DNA of 64,000 nucleotides, taken from assembly GCA_965204775.1 (NCBI GenBank), contig CBDBFH010000029.1, positions 62,001 to 126,000 of the forward strand, given 5' to 3'. The stretch is from CBDBFH01 sp965204775. GTDB lineage: Bacteria; Pseudomonadota; Alphaproteobacteria; JAPOUT01; G958296285. A program made the translations under genes and the position numbers. Every line of letters starts with the position of its first letter. Position 1 is the stretch's first letter. The notes beneath the pieces are model-generated. The model was not told the origin of the DNA. It searched no databases and saw only the letters and a list, made by a program, of their open reading frames with translations. Shown here piece by piece: positions 32,869-40,278 of this stretch.

Positions 32869-35709
32869 GTGGCCGCTCCTTCCCGAACAAGGGAGGCGCA
32901 TGAGGACGTGTCCAGCCTCGCCGATCAAGATGCCGTTCAGAAAGAAGCAGGCAATGGCACTCTGCTCACCGGCTTTGGCCGTCCGATCCGGGCCAACGAA
33001 TACGTAACCCGCCACCTCGCCCTCTTTGACACCGGTGTCCTCTATGTCGTCGGCGAAGTGGAGGAGGAACCCCGAATTCTCGATTTCATCTCCGCGCAAA
33101 AAGCCGCCGGAGTGCGAATCGACAAGATCATCCCAGTGAGTGGGATCGAGGACATTCGGAAATTCTATCTGGAGGCTGCCAATTCTATGATCCCCGGCCC
33201 CGCGCCGGCCTCTGCTCCGGTCTCTTCCAGTGAAGGCGCCGTCGAGCCTGCCTCCAAATCCGAAACTCCGGCGGCCGGCCCGGGCAAGGCTCAATCCCTT
33301 GAAGATGCCCTCCTCGTCGCCAGCGCCAAATTGCTCACCGGAATCTTTGGGGCTATCCGGGTGTCCCCCTTTATCGCTTCAAATGCCGCGTTGTTTGATG
33401 ACGGGACGCTGTTTGTCGTCAAGGAAGCCCGGAAGCATCCGATGATCGTGTCCTTCATCGAAGGGCAGAAAATGACCGGGGTGCAGATAGGGCGAATAAT
33501 CGAAGTTGCAGATTCCCAGACTATCCTCTCAATTAACAAGGCCATGCAGAAAGGCGCCCCGGCGGCACTGGTTCGCCTTGACGGGGAAGGTGCGCCGCCG
33601 CTTGCCGACGGCAGTCCGCCGCCGGAAGGCAAACCCACGCGCAACACCCGGCCTTCGAAGCCACCTCCGCCACCGGCCCTCAAAGCGGCCGCTTCATCAG
33701 GAAAGCAGCCCGATCAAAAAAACGTGATGTCGAAAACCCCCTTGCTCCGTATGTTCCGGAGCAAGGCAGAAACTGTGCCGCACCCGGCCCCTCCGCCCGC
33801 CGCCAAGGCGCAAAGTCCGAAGGCGGACCCCCGTCCGAAGGCGGACCCCCGTCCGGAGGCGGACCCCCGCCCGGTGGCGGACCCCCGCCCGGTGGCGGAC
33901 CGCTCCTCGGCGGAGTCCGGGTCAGTGGTCGAACTGGCCCCCCGGTCAAAAGCGCCAACGCCGGCGGGAAAATCCCCTCCCGCTGCCCCGGCCCTGGAGG
34001 AAAAGACGCCGGTCTCCGATAACCTTGAGCAGCTGCTGGGAAGGGAGATCAAGGCAAGGCGGGGGGCGGTCACCAAAATCGCCGGGATTACGCTCCAGCC
34101 CTTGCAGGAATTTTCCGAAGAAGCCCTCACCCTGCTCGAGGGCCGCCGCAAAACCTCAAAACTCCTCACCGGAGGCGAGGGAAAGATTCAGACCGGCAAA
34201 TTTCTTTCCAACAGCATCGCGCTTTTCGACGACGGCGTCATCTATGTCTGCAAGGGGCGGGAGAATCATCCGGAGGTGCTGTCCTTTATCGAGGGGCAGC
34301 AACTCACCGGAACGAAGATCATCAGCCTGGTCCAGATTGAGTATAGCTATCTCCAGAAGATCTACCATGATGCGGGCGCGTCGCTGGTGCGCCGGGCCGG
34401 CGCGCGCGAGAAAGCCGACAAGCAGCGCGAGTTTCTTGAGGTCGTCCGGCAGGCGGCGGCGCAGAACGCCTCGGACATTCACTTCACGCTGTGGCCGACG
34501 CTGATGACGGTCGAGTTCCGGGTTGACGGCGTCATCGAGGGCGTGGGCGAGATGAGTTACGAAGAGGGGCGCTCGCTGCTGATCGCGGCCTTTAACATGG
34601 CGGACCAGTCGGGAATCTCGCACCAGATGCAGACGTATCAGGAGGCGCGGATTTCGGCGCTGTCGTCGCCGCTCCCGGCGAATCTGCAGGCGCTGCGGCT
34701 TCAGTTTAACCCGCTTGTTTTCCGGGGCCGGATTTTGATTGTCCGGCTGCTCTACACCGAGACCAAACGGGTTATGACCGGGCTGGGGCAGCTGGGCTGG
34801 TCGCCGGATCACGAGAAGGACCTGGAGCTGGCGCGGGGCAAGGTGACGGGGGTGACGGTGATCAGCGGGCCGACGGGGTCGGGCAAATCGACGACCCTGA
34901 AGGTGATGCTGGACACGCTCAAGGAGGAGGGGCTGGTGGGCGGCTTCAAGGAGCGCCACATTTTGACGGTCGAGGACCCGCCGGAATATGTGATCGACGA
35001 CGTCCACCAAATGCCGGTGCCGGAAGCCGAGACGCGCGAAGAGCGCGCGCTGGAATTTACCAAGGCGATCAACGCGGCGCTGCGCTCCGATCCGGACACG
35101 ATTGTGATCGGCGAGGTGCGCGACGCCGAGTCGGCCAAACTGGCCTTCGAGGCGGCAATGTCGGGCCATCAGGTCTGGACGACGCTGCACGCCAACAGCG
35201 CGATCTCGATCATCTCGCGCCTGCAGGATATCGGGGTTGAGTCTTACAAGATCGCCGATCCGGAGAATATGGGGTTGCTGGTAGCGCAGCGCCTGCCGCG
35301 CACACTGTGCCCGCAATGCAAAGTGCCGATGCGCACGGCGCTGGAGAATGCGGAGGCGGTCAGCCCAATCTACCGGCGCAAACCGCCGAAGACGCTGCCC
35401 GCCCGGCTGGAGGCGCTGGGGGTTGATCCGGAGCAGGTCTTCTTCGCCGCCGCCGCAAGCTGCGGTCAGTGCCGCAACGGCTATTCAGGCAGAACAATTC
35501 TGGGTGAAGTGATCATGCCCGATACGGCTTTCCTCGAACTGGCCTCGCAAGGCAAGACGGTGGAGGCAAAGGCCTACTGGCGCCAGGAACTGAACGGACA
35601 GCCCTATCAGTGGCACGGCCTGCGCAAATTGCGGGAGGGAATCGTGGACACCACCGAATTCGAGCGCTGGTGCGGAGATCTCGGCGGCATCGAGCCGCTC
35701 CCCGGCTGA
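32869..35709 (+). CDS. pilQ: Type IVb pilus assembly ATPase PilQ with triplicated N-terminal domain
   Basis: The GspE-type ATPase that powers pilus extension. The C-terminal half has Walker A ISGPTGSGKSTTL near residue 664, the Asp box TVEDPPEYVID, Walker B VIGEVRDAESA, the His box WTTLHANS, and a tetracysteine site (CPQCKVP and CGQCRNGYSG). The N-terminal half is unusual: about 70 residues recur three times, starting near residues 31, 154 and 431, with the shared pattern LLTG...ALFD.G.LYV...P.I..FI..Q...G..I. Disordered Pro-rich linkers separate them. The start is unclear: GTG 32869 or GTG 32908. An ATG at 32900 with a good GGGAGG is out of frame. Confidence 0.92.
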   Translation: MAAPSRTREAHEDVSSLADQDAVQKEAGNGTLLTGFGRPIRANEYVTRHLALFDTGVLYVVGEVEEEPRILDFISAQKAAGVRIDKIIPVSGIEDIRKFYLEAANSMIPGPAPASAPVSSSEGAVEPASKSETPAAGPGKAQSLEDALLVASAKLLTGIFGAIRVSPFIASNAALFDDGTLFVVKEARKHPMIVSFIEGQKMTGVQIGRIIEVADSQTILSINKAMQKGAPAALVRLDGEGAPPLADGSPPPEGKPTRNTRPSKPPPPPALKAAASSGKQPDQKNVMSKTPLLRMFRSKAETVPHPAPPPAAKAQSPKADPRPKADPRPEADPRPVADPRPVADRSSAESGSVVELAPRSKAPTPAGKSPPAAPALEEKTPVSDNLEQLLGREIKARRGAVTKIAGITLQPLQEFSEEALTLLEGRRKTSKLLTGGEGKIQTGKFLSNSIALFDDGVIYVCKGRENHPEVLSFIEGQQLTGTKIISLVQIEYSYLQKIYHDAGASLVRRAGAREKADKQREFLEVVRQAAAQNASDIHFTLWPTLMTVEFRVDGVIEGVGEMSYEEGRSLLIAAFNMADQSGISHQMQTYQEARISALSSPLPANLQALRLQFNPLVFRGRILIVRLLYTETKRVMTGLGQLGWSPDHEKDLELARGKVTGVTVISGPTGSGKSTTLKVMLDTLKEEGLVGGFKERHILTVEDPPEYVIDDVHQMPVPEAETREERALEFTKAINAALRSDPDTIVIGEVRDAESAKLAFEAAMSGHQVWTTLHANSAISIISRLQDIGVESYKIADPENMGLLVAQRLPRTLCPQCKVPMRTALENAEAVSPIYRRKPPKTLPARLEALGVDPEQVFFAAAASCGQCRNGYSGRTILGEVIMPDTAFLELASQGKTVEAKAYWRQELNGQPYQWHGLRKLREGIVDTTEFERWCGDLGGIEPLPG
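33822..33901 (+). repeat. 18-bp tandem repeat inside pilQ
   Basis: About four and a half copies of an 18-bp unit (GGCGGACCCCCGTCCGAA and variants) encode a repeated ADPRPK/E/V hexapeptide in the disordered linker before the third N-terminal domain of PilQ. In-frame copy-number change would lengthen or shorten the linker without breaking the gene. Confidence 0.85.
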
Positions 35710-35785
35710 GCGGGCTTGCGCCGGACGCGCGCGAAGGCGTATAAATGGTGGTCAATAGCGGCCCATTTGCAGGAGAAGCAAGGCG

Positions 35786-36916
35786 ATGAGCTTGGACATC
35801 GAAGCATATGCGGCGGCAGAGCAGGCCGCCCGGGAATCTGAAGGCGGTCTGGGCGACCGGCTCAACCGCGCCTTCGGCAAAGTGCAGTTCTCGGCGAAAT
35901 TGCGGCTCGACCTCTATAAGAAACTGGTCGCGCTGATGAAAAACAATGTTCCGCTGAGCATGGCGCTGGAGACGGTGCAGCGGATCGCCTCGGTCAACGG
36001 CAGGAAGCCCTTCCGCCCGCAGGCGCTGGCGGCGGCAGCCTGGCGCAAGCGGATACTGGAGGGGGCCAATCTGGCCGATGCGGTTGAAGGCTGGGTGCCC
36101 TCGCGCGACATGATGATCCTGCAGACCACCGAATTCACCAACCCGATCATGCCGATGGAGGCGATGATCGAACTCAATCAGGCGATCCGCAGAATCCGCG
36201 CGGCCTTTATCGGCGCGCTGGCCTATCCGAGCGTTATCATGCTGATTGCCCTCGTGATGCTGGTTTCGATCAGCACGAATATCGTTCCAGCCTTTCTGGG
36301 CATCTCCCAGGACATCGAATGGACCGGGCTGGCGGCGAATTTCGTTGCGCTTACCGACCATGTCCGCGCCCTCTGGCCCTTCTATGCGTTGGGCGGGGTG
36401 ATTCTGCTCACGATATTCCTCTTCAGTTTGCCGCTGTGGGCGGGCGGGCTCCGGCGCCATCTGGACAATGTGCCGCCGTGGTCGATTTACCGCCTCTGGC
36501 AGGGGTCGGGCTGGCTGATGTCGCTTTCGACCATGCTCAATGCCGGGATCACGGAGTCCGACGCCCTGAGCCGGATAGAGGAAAGGTCCAACAGGTGGCT
36601 CAAGGCGCGCAATGCGGCGATTCGCCAGCGCGTCATCAACGGGCAGGAGCTGGGCGACGCCCTGATCGAGTCGGAATTCGACTTCCCCGATTTCGAGACC
36701 AATCTGACCATTGCGGTCTATTCGGGTCTGTCGTCTTCGGGCGAGGCGCTTCAGCAGATTGCGCGGGACTGGGTTGATGAGAGTCAGGCGCGGCTGGAGG
36801 CGCAATCAGTTGTGTTGCGGGTGTTGGCGCTGGGTTTCGCCGGAGCGGTGATCGCCGGGACGGTGCTCAGCATTTTCGACATGGAGCAGCAGCTGACAGC
36901 CAGTCTGGGCCTGTGA
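35786..36916 (+). CDS. pilR: Type IVb pilus inner-membrane platform protein PilR
   Basis: The GspF/PilR-type polytopic platform on which the pilus is assembled. The 376-residue protein begins with a cytoplasmic domain (KLVALMKNNVPLSMALETVQ), then has membrane segments near residues 145-175 (YPSVIMLIALVMLVSI), 195-220 and at the C-terminus (LALGFAGAVIAGTVLSIFDM). A second T2SSF-like half (GSGWLMSLSTMLNAGITESD) lies between. A good AGGAG site precedes the ATG. Confidence 0.92.
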   Translation: MSLDIEAYAAAEQAARESEGGLGDRLNRAFGKVQFSAKLRLDLYKKLVALMKNNVPLSMALETVQRIASVNGRKPFRPQALAAAAWRKRILEGANLADAVEGWVPSRDMMILQTTEFTNPIMPMEAMIELNQAIRRIRAAFIGALAYPSVIMLIALVMLVSISTNIVPAFLGISQDIEWTGLAANFVALTDHVRALWPFYALGGVILLTIFLFSLPLWAGGLRRHLDNVPPWSIYRLWQGSGWLMSLSTMLNAGITESDALSRIEERSNRWLKARNAAIRQRVINGQELGDALIESEFDFPDFETNLTIAVYSGLSSSGEALQQIARDWVDESQARLEAQSVVLRVLALGFAGAVIAGTVLSIFDMEQQLTASLGL

Positions 36917-36953
36917 CCGGTGGCGGCCCGGGCGGGGCCGCGCAGAAATCGCC

Positions 36954-37082
36954 GTGATCAAGAGCGAGATTGCCGAGATTAGAGGAGAAGTGCGTGTGTT
37001 CAGACAGGTGGGAATTGGCCTGCTGATCGCAAATTTGTGCGGAATTATTGTCATTCTGATCCGGCTTTTCTGGCCGGTGTGA
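36954..37082 (+). CDS. 42-residue coiled-coil/membrane ORF, probable relic of the repeat family
   Basis: A GTG-initiated frame encodes 42 residues: a short charged coil (IKSEIAEIRGEVRVFRQ) and one membrane helix (IGLLIANLCGIIVILIRLF). The coil resembles the 11-residue repeats of the three cassettes downstream, and sequences matching its two ends recur between those cassettes with the middle deleted. It may be a decayed founder or a short relative. No clear Shine-Dalgarno sequence is seen, so expression is doubtful. Confidence 0.45.
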   Translation: MIKSEIAEIRGEVRVFRQVGIGLLIANLCGIIVILIRLFWPV

Positions 37083-37089
37083 GGGGTTT

Positions 37090-37137
37090 CGCCCCCGCCG
37101 CGTTGCGCTTTGCAACCGGGCGGGGGCGGGCTATAAT
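37090..37137 (+). promoter_or_regulatory. Hairpin and promoter of coiled-coil cassette 1
   Basis: A stem GCCCCCGCC/GGCGGGGGC with an inner GTTGC/GCAAC stem (37090-37128) lies just after the preceding stop and may end upstream transcription, though no T-run follows. It overlaps a promoter: TTGCAA at 37110-37115, 16 bp, TATAAT at 37132-37137. The purine-rich AGGAGAAGGAG and GTG 37167 follow. Confidence 0.7.
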
Positions 37138-37166
37138 CGGGGCCGCAGGAGAAGGAGTTCCGGGCT

Positions 37167-37457
37167 GTGAGTCTTGTTGCGCTGTATGACGCTCTGAAAG
37201 CCGCCGACGTTCCCGACGACAAGGCGGCTGCCGCCGTTGAGGCGGTTCAGGACAGCCGGGACGAGGCGTGGAAGCGCCGGATCGAAAGGGAAATCGCCGC
37301 GCTCAGACAGGAACTCGCCGAATTCAAGGGCGAGATCAGAAGCGAGATGGCCGAGATGAAGGGCGATATAAGGCGGCTGGATGCGCAGCTGAAATTAATG
37401 TTCGGGATCGTGGTGCCTCTGCTGGTGGCGATTTTGGTCCGCAGTTTCTGGGTCTGA
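37167..37457 (+). CDS. Membrane-anchored coiled-coil protein, copy 1
   Basis: A 96-residue protein of unknown function. The N-terminal 33 residues (SLVALYDALKAADVPDDKAA) form a conserved helical head that resembles DUF1640-like coiled-coil proteins. A charged coil follows (WKRRIEREIAALRQELAEFK and one short 11-residue unit), and then a C-terminal membrane helix (LMFGIVVPLLVAILVRSF). This is the shortest of three near-identical copies; head and tail are identical in all. A tail-anchored rod projecting into the cytoplasm is the likely shape. Its place between pilR and the pilins suggests a role with the pilus, which is inference. Confidence 0.85.
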   Translation: MSLVALYDALKAADVPDDKAAAAVEAVQDSRDEAWKRRIEREIAALRQELAEFKGEIRSEMAEMKGDIRRLDAQLKLMFGIVVPLLVAILVRSFWV

Positions 37458-37543
37458 CGGCTTCGGGGCGGTTGTGCGGGGGCGGGGCCGCGCAGAAATT
37501 TTCATTCTAATAATCCGGCTTTTCTGGCCGGTGTGAGGGGTTT

Positions 37544-37591
37544 CGCCCCCGCCGCGTTGCGCTTTGCAACCGGGCGGGGGCGGGCTATAAT
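37544..37591 (+). promoter_or_regulatory. Hairpin and promoter of coiled-coil cassette 2
   Basis: An exact copy of the cassette 1 element: GC-rich stem-loop overlapping TTGCAA (37564-37569), 16 bp, TATAAT (37586-37591). Confidence 0.7.
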
Positions 37592-37620
37592 CGGGGCCGC
37601 AGGAGAAGGAGTTCCGGGCT

Positions 37621-38064
37621 GTGAGTCTTGTTGCGCTGTATGACGCTCTGAAAGCCGCCGACGTTCCCGACGACAAGGCGGCTGCCGCCGTTGAGGCGGT
37701 TCAGGACAGCCGGGACGAGGCGTGGAAGCGCCGGATCGAAAGGGAAATCGCCGCGCTCAGACAGGAACTCACCGAATTCAAGGGCGAGATCAGAAGCGAG
37801 ATGGCCGAGATGAAGGCCGAACTCAAGGGCGAGATGGCCGATATGAAGGCCGAACTCAAGGGCGAGATGGCCAATATGAAGGCCGAACTTAAGGGCGAGA
37901 TGGCCGAGATGAAGGGCGAACTCAAGGGCGAGATCAACGAGATCAGAGGCAAGATGGCCGGGATGACGGGCGATATAAGGCGGCTGGATGCGCAGCTGAA
38001 ATTAATGTTCGGGATCGTGGTGCCTCTGCTGGTGGCGATTTTGGTCCGCAGTTTCTGGGTCTGA
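37621..38064 (+). CDS. Membrane-anchored coiled-coil protein, copy 2 (long)
   Basis: The 147-residue version of the same protein. Between the identical head and membrane tail lie about five hendecads (units such as EMADMKAELKG, EMANMKAELKG, EMAEMKGELKG). It exceeds copy 3 by exactly 33 residues, that is three 11-residue units, which points to repeat expansion or contraction. An 11-residue period favours a right-handed coiled coil. GTG start with a strong ribosome site. Confidence 0.85.
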   Translation: MSLVALYDALKAADVPDDKAAAAVEAVQDSRDEAWKRRIEREIAALRQELTEFKGEIRSEMAEMKAELKGEMADMKAELKGEMANMKAELKGEMAEMKGELKGEINEIRGKMAGMTGDIRRLDAQLKLMFGIVVPLLVAILVRSFWV

Positions 38065-38150
38065 CGGCTTCGGGGCGGTTGTGCGGGGGCGGGGCCGCGC
38101 AGAAATTTTCATTCTAATAATCCGGCTTTTCTGGCCGGTGTGAGGGGTTT

Positions 38151-38198
38151 CGCCCCCGCCGCGTTGCGCTTTGCAACCGGGCGGGGGCGGGCTATAAT
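38151..38198 (+). promoter_or_regulatory. Hairpin and promoter of coiled-coil cassette 3
   Basis: The third copy of the cassette element: GC-rich stem-loop overlapping TTGCAA (38171-38176), 16 bp, TATAAT (38193-38198). Confidence 0.7.
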
Positions 38199-38227
38199 CG
38201 GGGCCGCAGGAGAAGGAGTTCCGGGCT

Positions 38228-38572
38228 GTGAGTCTTGTTGCGCTGTATGACGCTCTGAAAGCCGCCGACGTTCCCGACGACAAGGCGGCTGCCGCCGTTG
38301 AGGCGGTTCAGGACAGCCGGGACGAGGCGTGGAAGCGCCGGATCGAAAGGGAAATCGCCGCGCTCAGACAGGAACTCGCCGAATTCAAGGGCGAGATCAG
38401 AAGCGAGATGGCCGATATGAAGGCCGAACTCAAGGGCGAGATCAACGAGATCAGAGGCAAGATGGCCGAGATGACGGGCGATATAAGGCGGCTGGATGCG
38501 CAGCTGAAATTAATGTTCGGGATCGTGGTGCCTCTGCTGGTGGCGATTTTGGTCCGCAGTTTCTGGGTCTGA
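38228..38572 (+). CDS. Membrane-anchored coiled-coil protein, copy 3
   Basis: The 114-residue version, with the same head and C-terminal membrane helix. Its coil contains EMADMKAELKG then EINEIRGKMAEMTGDIRR, so it is copy 2 minus three hendecads apart from single substitutions. The gene is followed by the end of the repeat block and then by the first pilin promoter. Function unknown. Confidence 0.85.
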   Translation: MSLVALYDALKAADVPDDKAAAAVEAVQDSRDEAWKRRIEREIAALRQELAEFKGEIRSEMADMKAELKGEINEIRGKMAEMTGDIRRLDAQLKLMFGIVVPLLVAILVRSFWV

Positions 38573-38732
38573 CGGCTTCGGGGCGGTTGTGCGGGGGCGG
38601 GGCCGCGCAGAAATTTTCATTCTAATAATCCGGCTTTGCCGTCCTCCGCCGAGGGTTTCCGGGGTGGAGGGAAGCAAGATTTTTCATGACAACCGAGTCA
38701 CGGATTTATCATCCGGGAGCTCTGCTTTGTCA

Positions 38733-38828
38733 TTTCACGTGTCCGCCTGTCCTTTTCTATTGTGCGAGTGAAGGTCTCCAGCCGGAGTCTTCATTGTGCT
38801 GAGTTCTTTTTGGAATCAGGAGGATATC
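38733..38828 (+). promoter_or_regulatory. Promoter and conserved leader of pilin cassette 1
   Basis: A weak -35 TTTCAC (38733-38738), 19 bp, and TATTGT (38758-38763) align with the stronger promoters of the two later pilin genes. The leader from 38771 (AAGGTCTCCAGCCGGAGTC...) is nearly identical in all three, can form a CTCC-AGCC-GGAG hairpin, and ends in AGGAGG (38818-38823). It contains two GANTC sites (38785, 38813). Confidence 0.65.
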
Positions 38829-39365
38829 ATGACCAGACTCGCATTCCGCCGCGGCAGTGAAGAGCGCGGCGTCACCCTTATCGAAACCTTGCTGGTGCTG
38901 GGCATCGCCACGGCGTTCATCGCCGGCGGCATCGGCCTCTACAACCAGGCCCAGACCGCGCAGGAAAACCGCGACGCCGTGACCAATGTCTACTCGGTCG
39001 TCGTGGCGTTGCGGAGCACTTTCGGCGCAGCTCGGGCCGCAGAGTCATATCCGCCCTCAATAGGCGCAGCCAGTATTGGCCTGGAAGACCTCAGTATATG
39101 GGCCGGCGTCGACGCCGAGATTTTTGGGGTTGACGATGACGGCACGGCGGCGACCGGCAGAGGTGCGTATTTTGAGATCGTCATTGACACCAACGATGCG
39201 GGCAAATGTGCGTTAGTCTCCGCCACCTTGAGCCAGCAGTTCCATGTGATCATTAATGATGCAACCACCAGGGGGTCGGCCCTGACCGGCCTGGATGAAC
39301 CGATGTTGGCCGGAACTTGCAGCGCTACAGGCGGCGTGGATGTCGTGCACATCTATGGCGCGTAA
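38829..39365 (+). CDS. pilS: Type IVb major prepilin PilS, copy 1
   Basis: A 178-residue prepilin. The leader MTRLAFRRGSEERG is cut after Gly14, leaving VTLIETLLVLGIATAF with the essential Glu at +5, then a long hydrophobic helix for filament packing. The globular domain has two Cys (AGKCALVS and AGTCSATGG), presumably a disulfide, and ends HIYGA as in the PilS family. The first 60 residues are almost identical to copies 2 and 3; the C-terminal domain is diverged. It has its own promoter, leader and terminator. Confidence 0.92.
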   Translation: MTRLAFRRGSEERGVTLIETLLVLGIATAFIAGGIGLYNQAQTAQENRDAVTNVYSVVVALRSTFGAARAAESYPPSIGAASIGLEDLSIWAGVDAEIFGVDDDGTAATGRGAYFEIVIDTNDAGKCALVSATLSQQFHVIINDATTRGSALTGLDEPMLAGTCSATGGVDVVHIYGA

Positions 39366-39387
39366 GGCCGGAGTTGTGTGTGGAATT

Positions 39388-39424
39388 GGGCCGGGGGGCG
39401 TTCGCCCTCCGGCCCTTTCTCTTC
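39388..39424 (+). terminator. Rho-independent terminator after pilin 1
   Basis: GGGCCGGGGGGCG-TTCG-CCCTCCGGCCC followed by TTTCTCTT. The same terminator, identical in the stem, follows each of the three pilin genes. Confidence 0.88.
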
Positions 39425-39461
39425 GGTGAGGCCCGCCCGGACAAATTTTTGTGAATTCTTG

Positions 39462-39557
39462 TTGACATTTCCGTCCGTCCTGTTCTATTACAGGGACGAA
39501 GGTCTCCAGCCGGAGTCTTCCTTGTGTTGAGTTCCTTTTTAGAGTCAGGAGGACATC
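39462..39557 (+). promoter_or_regulatory. Promoter and conserved leader of pilin cassette 2
   Basis: TTGACA (39462-39467), 18 bp, TATTAC (39486-39491), then the shared leader from 39499 with its small hairpin, two GANTC sites (39513, 39542) and an AGGAGG site before the ATG. Confidence 0.82.
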
Positions 39558-40082
39558 ATGACCAGACTCAAATTCCGCCGCGGCAGTGAAGAGCGCGGCG
39601 TCACCCTTATCGAAACATTGCTGGTGCTGGGCATCGCCACCGCGTTCATCGCCGGCGGCATCGGCCTCTACAACCAGGCGCAAACGGCTTCGGAAAACCG
39701 CGATGCCGTAACCGATATCTATTCGGTTATCGCGGCGGTGCGGGGCACTTTCGGGGGAAACGACGAATACCCGTTAGCCATCGGCAATGCAGCTTTAGGT
39801 TTTGCCGCCGCTCCGACAGCATGGACTCGCGCCATCACCGTACGGGGAGCGGACGCCGACGGCACGGCCGGGCCAGGCCCGCTGTTTGAGATTGTCATTG
39901 ATCTGGACGGCGATGTAGCACAATGTGAGTTGGCCCGCGCCACCTTCCAGCAGCAATTCTTCGTGTTCGTTAACAATGCCGTCGCGCAGGCCATGAGGGC
40001 AGGGGCCTTGAATGCTCCAGGCACTAACACTCAAGCGTGCGATGCCACGAACGGTGACGTTTTGCACATCTATGGTACTTGA
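39558..40082 (+). CDS. pilS: Type IVb major prepilin PilS, copy 2
   Basis: A 174-residue prepilin with leader MTRLKFRRGSEERG (cleavage after Gly14) and mature start VTLIETLLVLG. The two Cys are in VAQCELARATF and TQACDATNG; the end is HIYGT. The N-terminal helix is nearly identical to the flanking copies, while most of the globular head differs, so filaments of different surface could be built. Confidence 0.92.
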   Translation: MTRLKFRRGSEERGVTLIETLLVLGIATAFIAGGIGLYNQAQTASENRDAVTDIYSVIAAVRGTFGGNDEYPLAIGNAALGFAAAPTAWTRAITVRGADADGTAGPGPLFEIVIDLDGDVAQCELARATFQQQFFVFVNNAVAQAMRAGALNAPGTNTQACDATNGDVLHIYGT

Positions 40083-40108
40083 TGCCTGATCGGTTTTTTC
40101 CGGTTGAG

Positions 40109-40146
40109 GGGGCCGGGGGGCGTTCGCCCTCCGGCCCTTTCTCTTC
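40109..40146 (+). terminator. Rho-independent terminator after pilin 2
   Basis: Same GC-rich stem with a TTCG loop and CTTTCTCTT tail as after pilin 1. Confidence 0.88.
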
Positions 40147-40182
40147 GGTGAGGCCCGCCCGGGAAAATTTTTCAATTTTTTG

Positions 40183-40278
40183 TTGACCTTTCCGCCCGTC
40201 CTTTTCTATTATGGAAGTCAAGGTCTCCAGCCGGAGTCTTCCTTGTGTTGAGTTCTTTGTTAGAGTCAGGAGGACATC
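40183..40278 (+). promoter_or_regulatory. Promoter and conserved leader of pilin cassette 3
   Basis: TTGACC (40183-40188), 18 bp, TATTAT (40207-40212), the best -10 of the three. The shared leader starts at 40220, with GANTC sites at 40234 and 40263 and AGGAGG before the ATG. Confidence 0.82.

Larger units (their letters stand above)
37059..38637 (+). repeat. Tandem triplication of a promoter plus coiled-coil gene cassette
   Basis: Three direct repeats begin at 37059, 37513 and 38120 (ATCCGGCTTT...). Each holds a GC-rich hairpin, a promoter, an AGGAGAAGGAG site and a GTG-started coiled-coil gene, followed by GACGGCTTCGGGGCGGTTGT and a spacer. Flanks are almost identical; the genes differ only in the number of 33-bp (11-residue) repeats. 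The third copy is followed by a partial repeat that stops at 38637. Confidence 0.93.

Noticed and set aside
32900..33007. ATG with a good GGGAGG site near the start of pilQ
   Set aside because: It is out of frame with the long ORF and stops after about 35 codons. It may hint at a start-region frameshift, but the GTG starts suffice.
33822..33901. Regular short repeats considered as a CRISPR array
   Set aside because: The units are contiguous without spacers and keep the pilQ frame; they encode a Pro-rich linker.
38589..38771. A 60-residue frame between the last coiled-coil cassette and the first pilin
   Set aside because: It is made of the repeat remnant and promoter sequence, with no domain or ribosome site.
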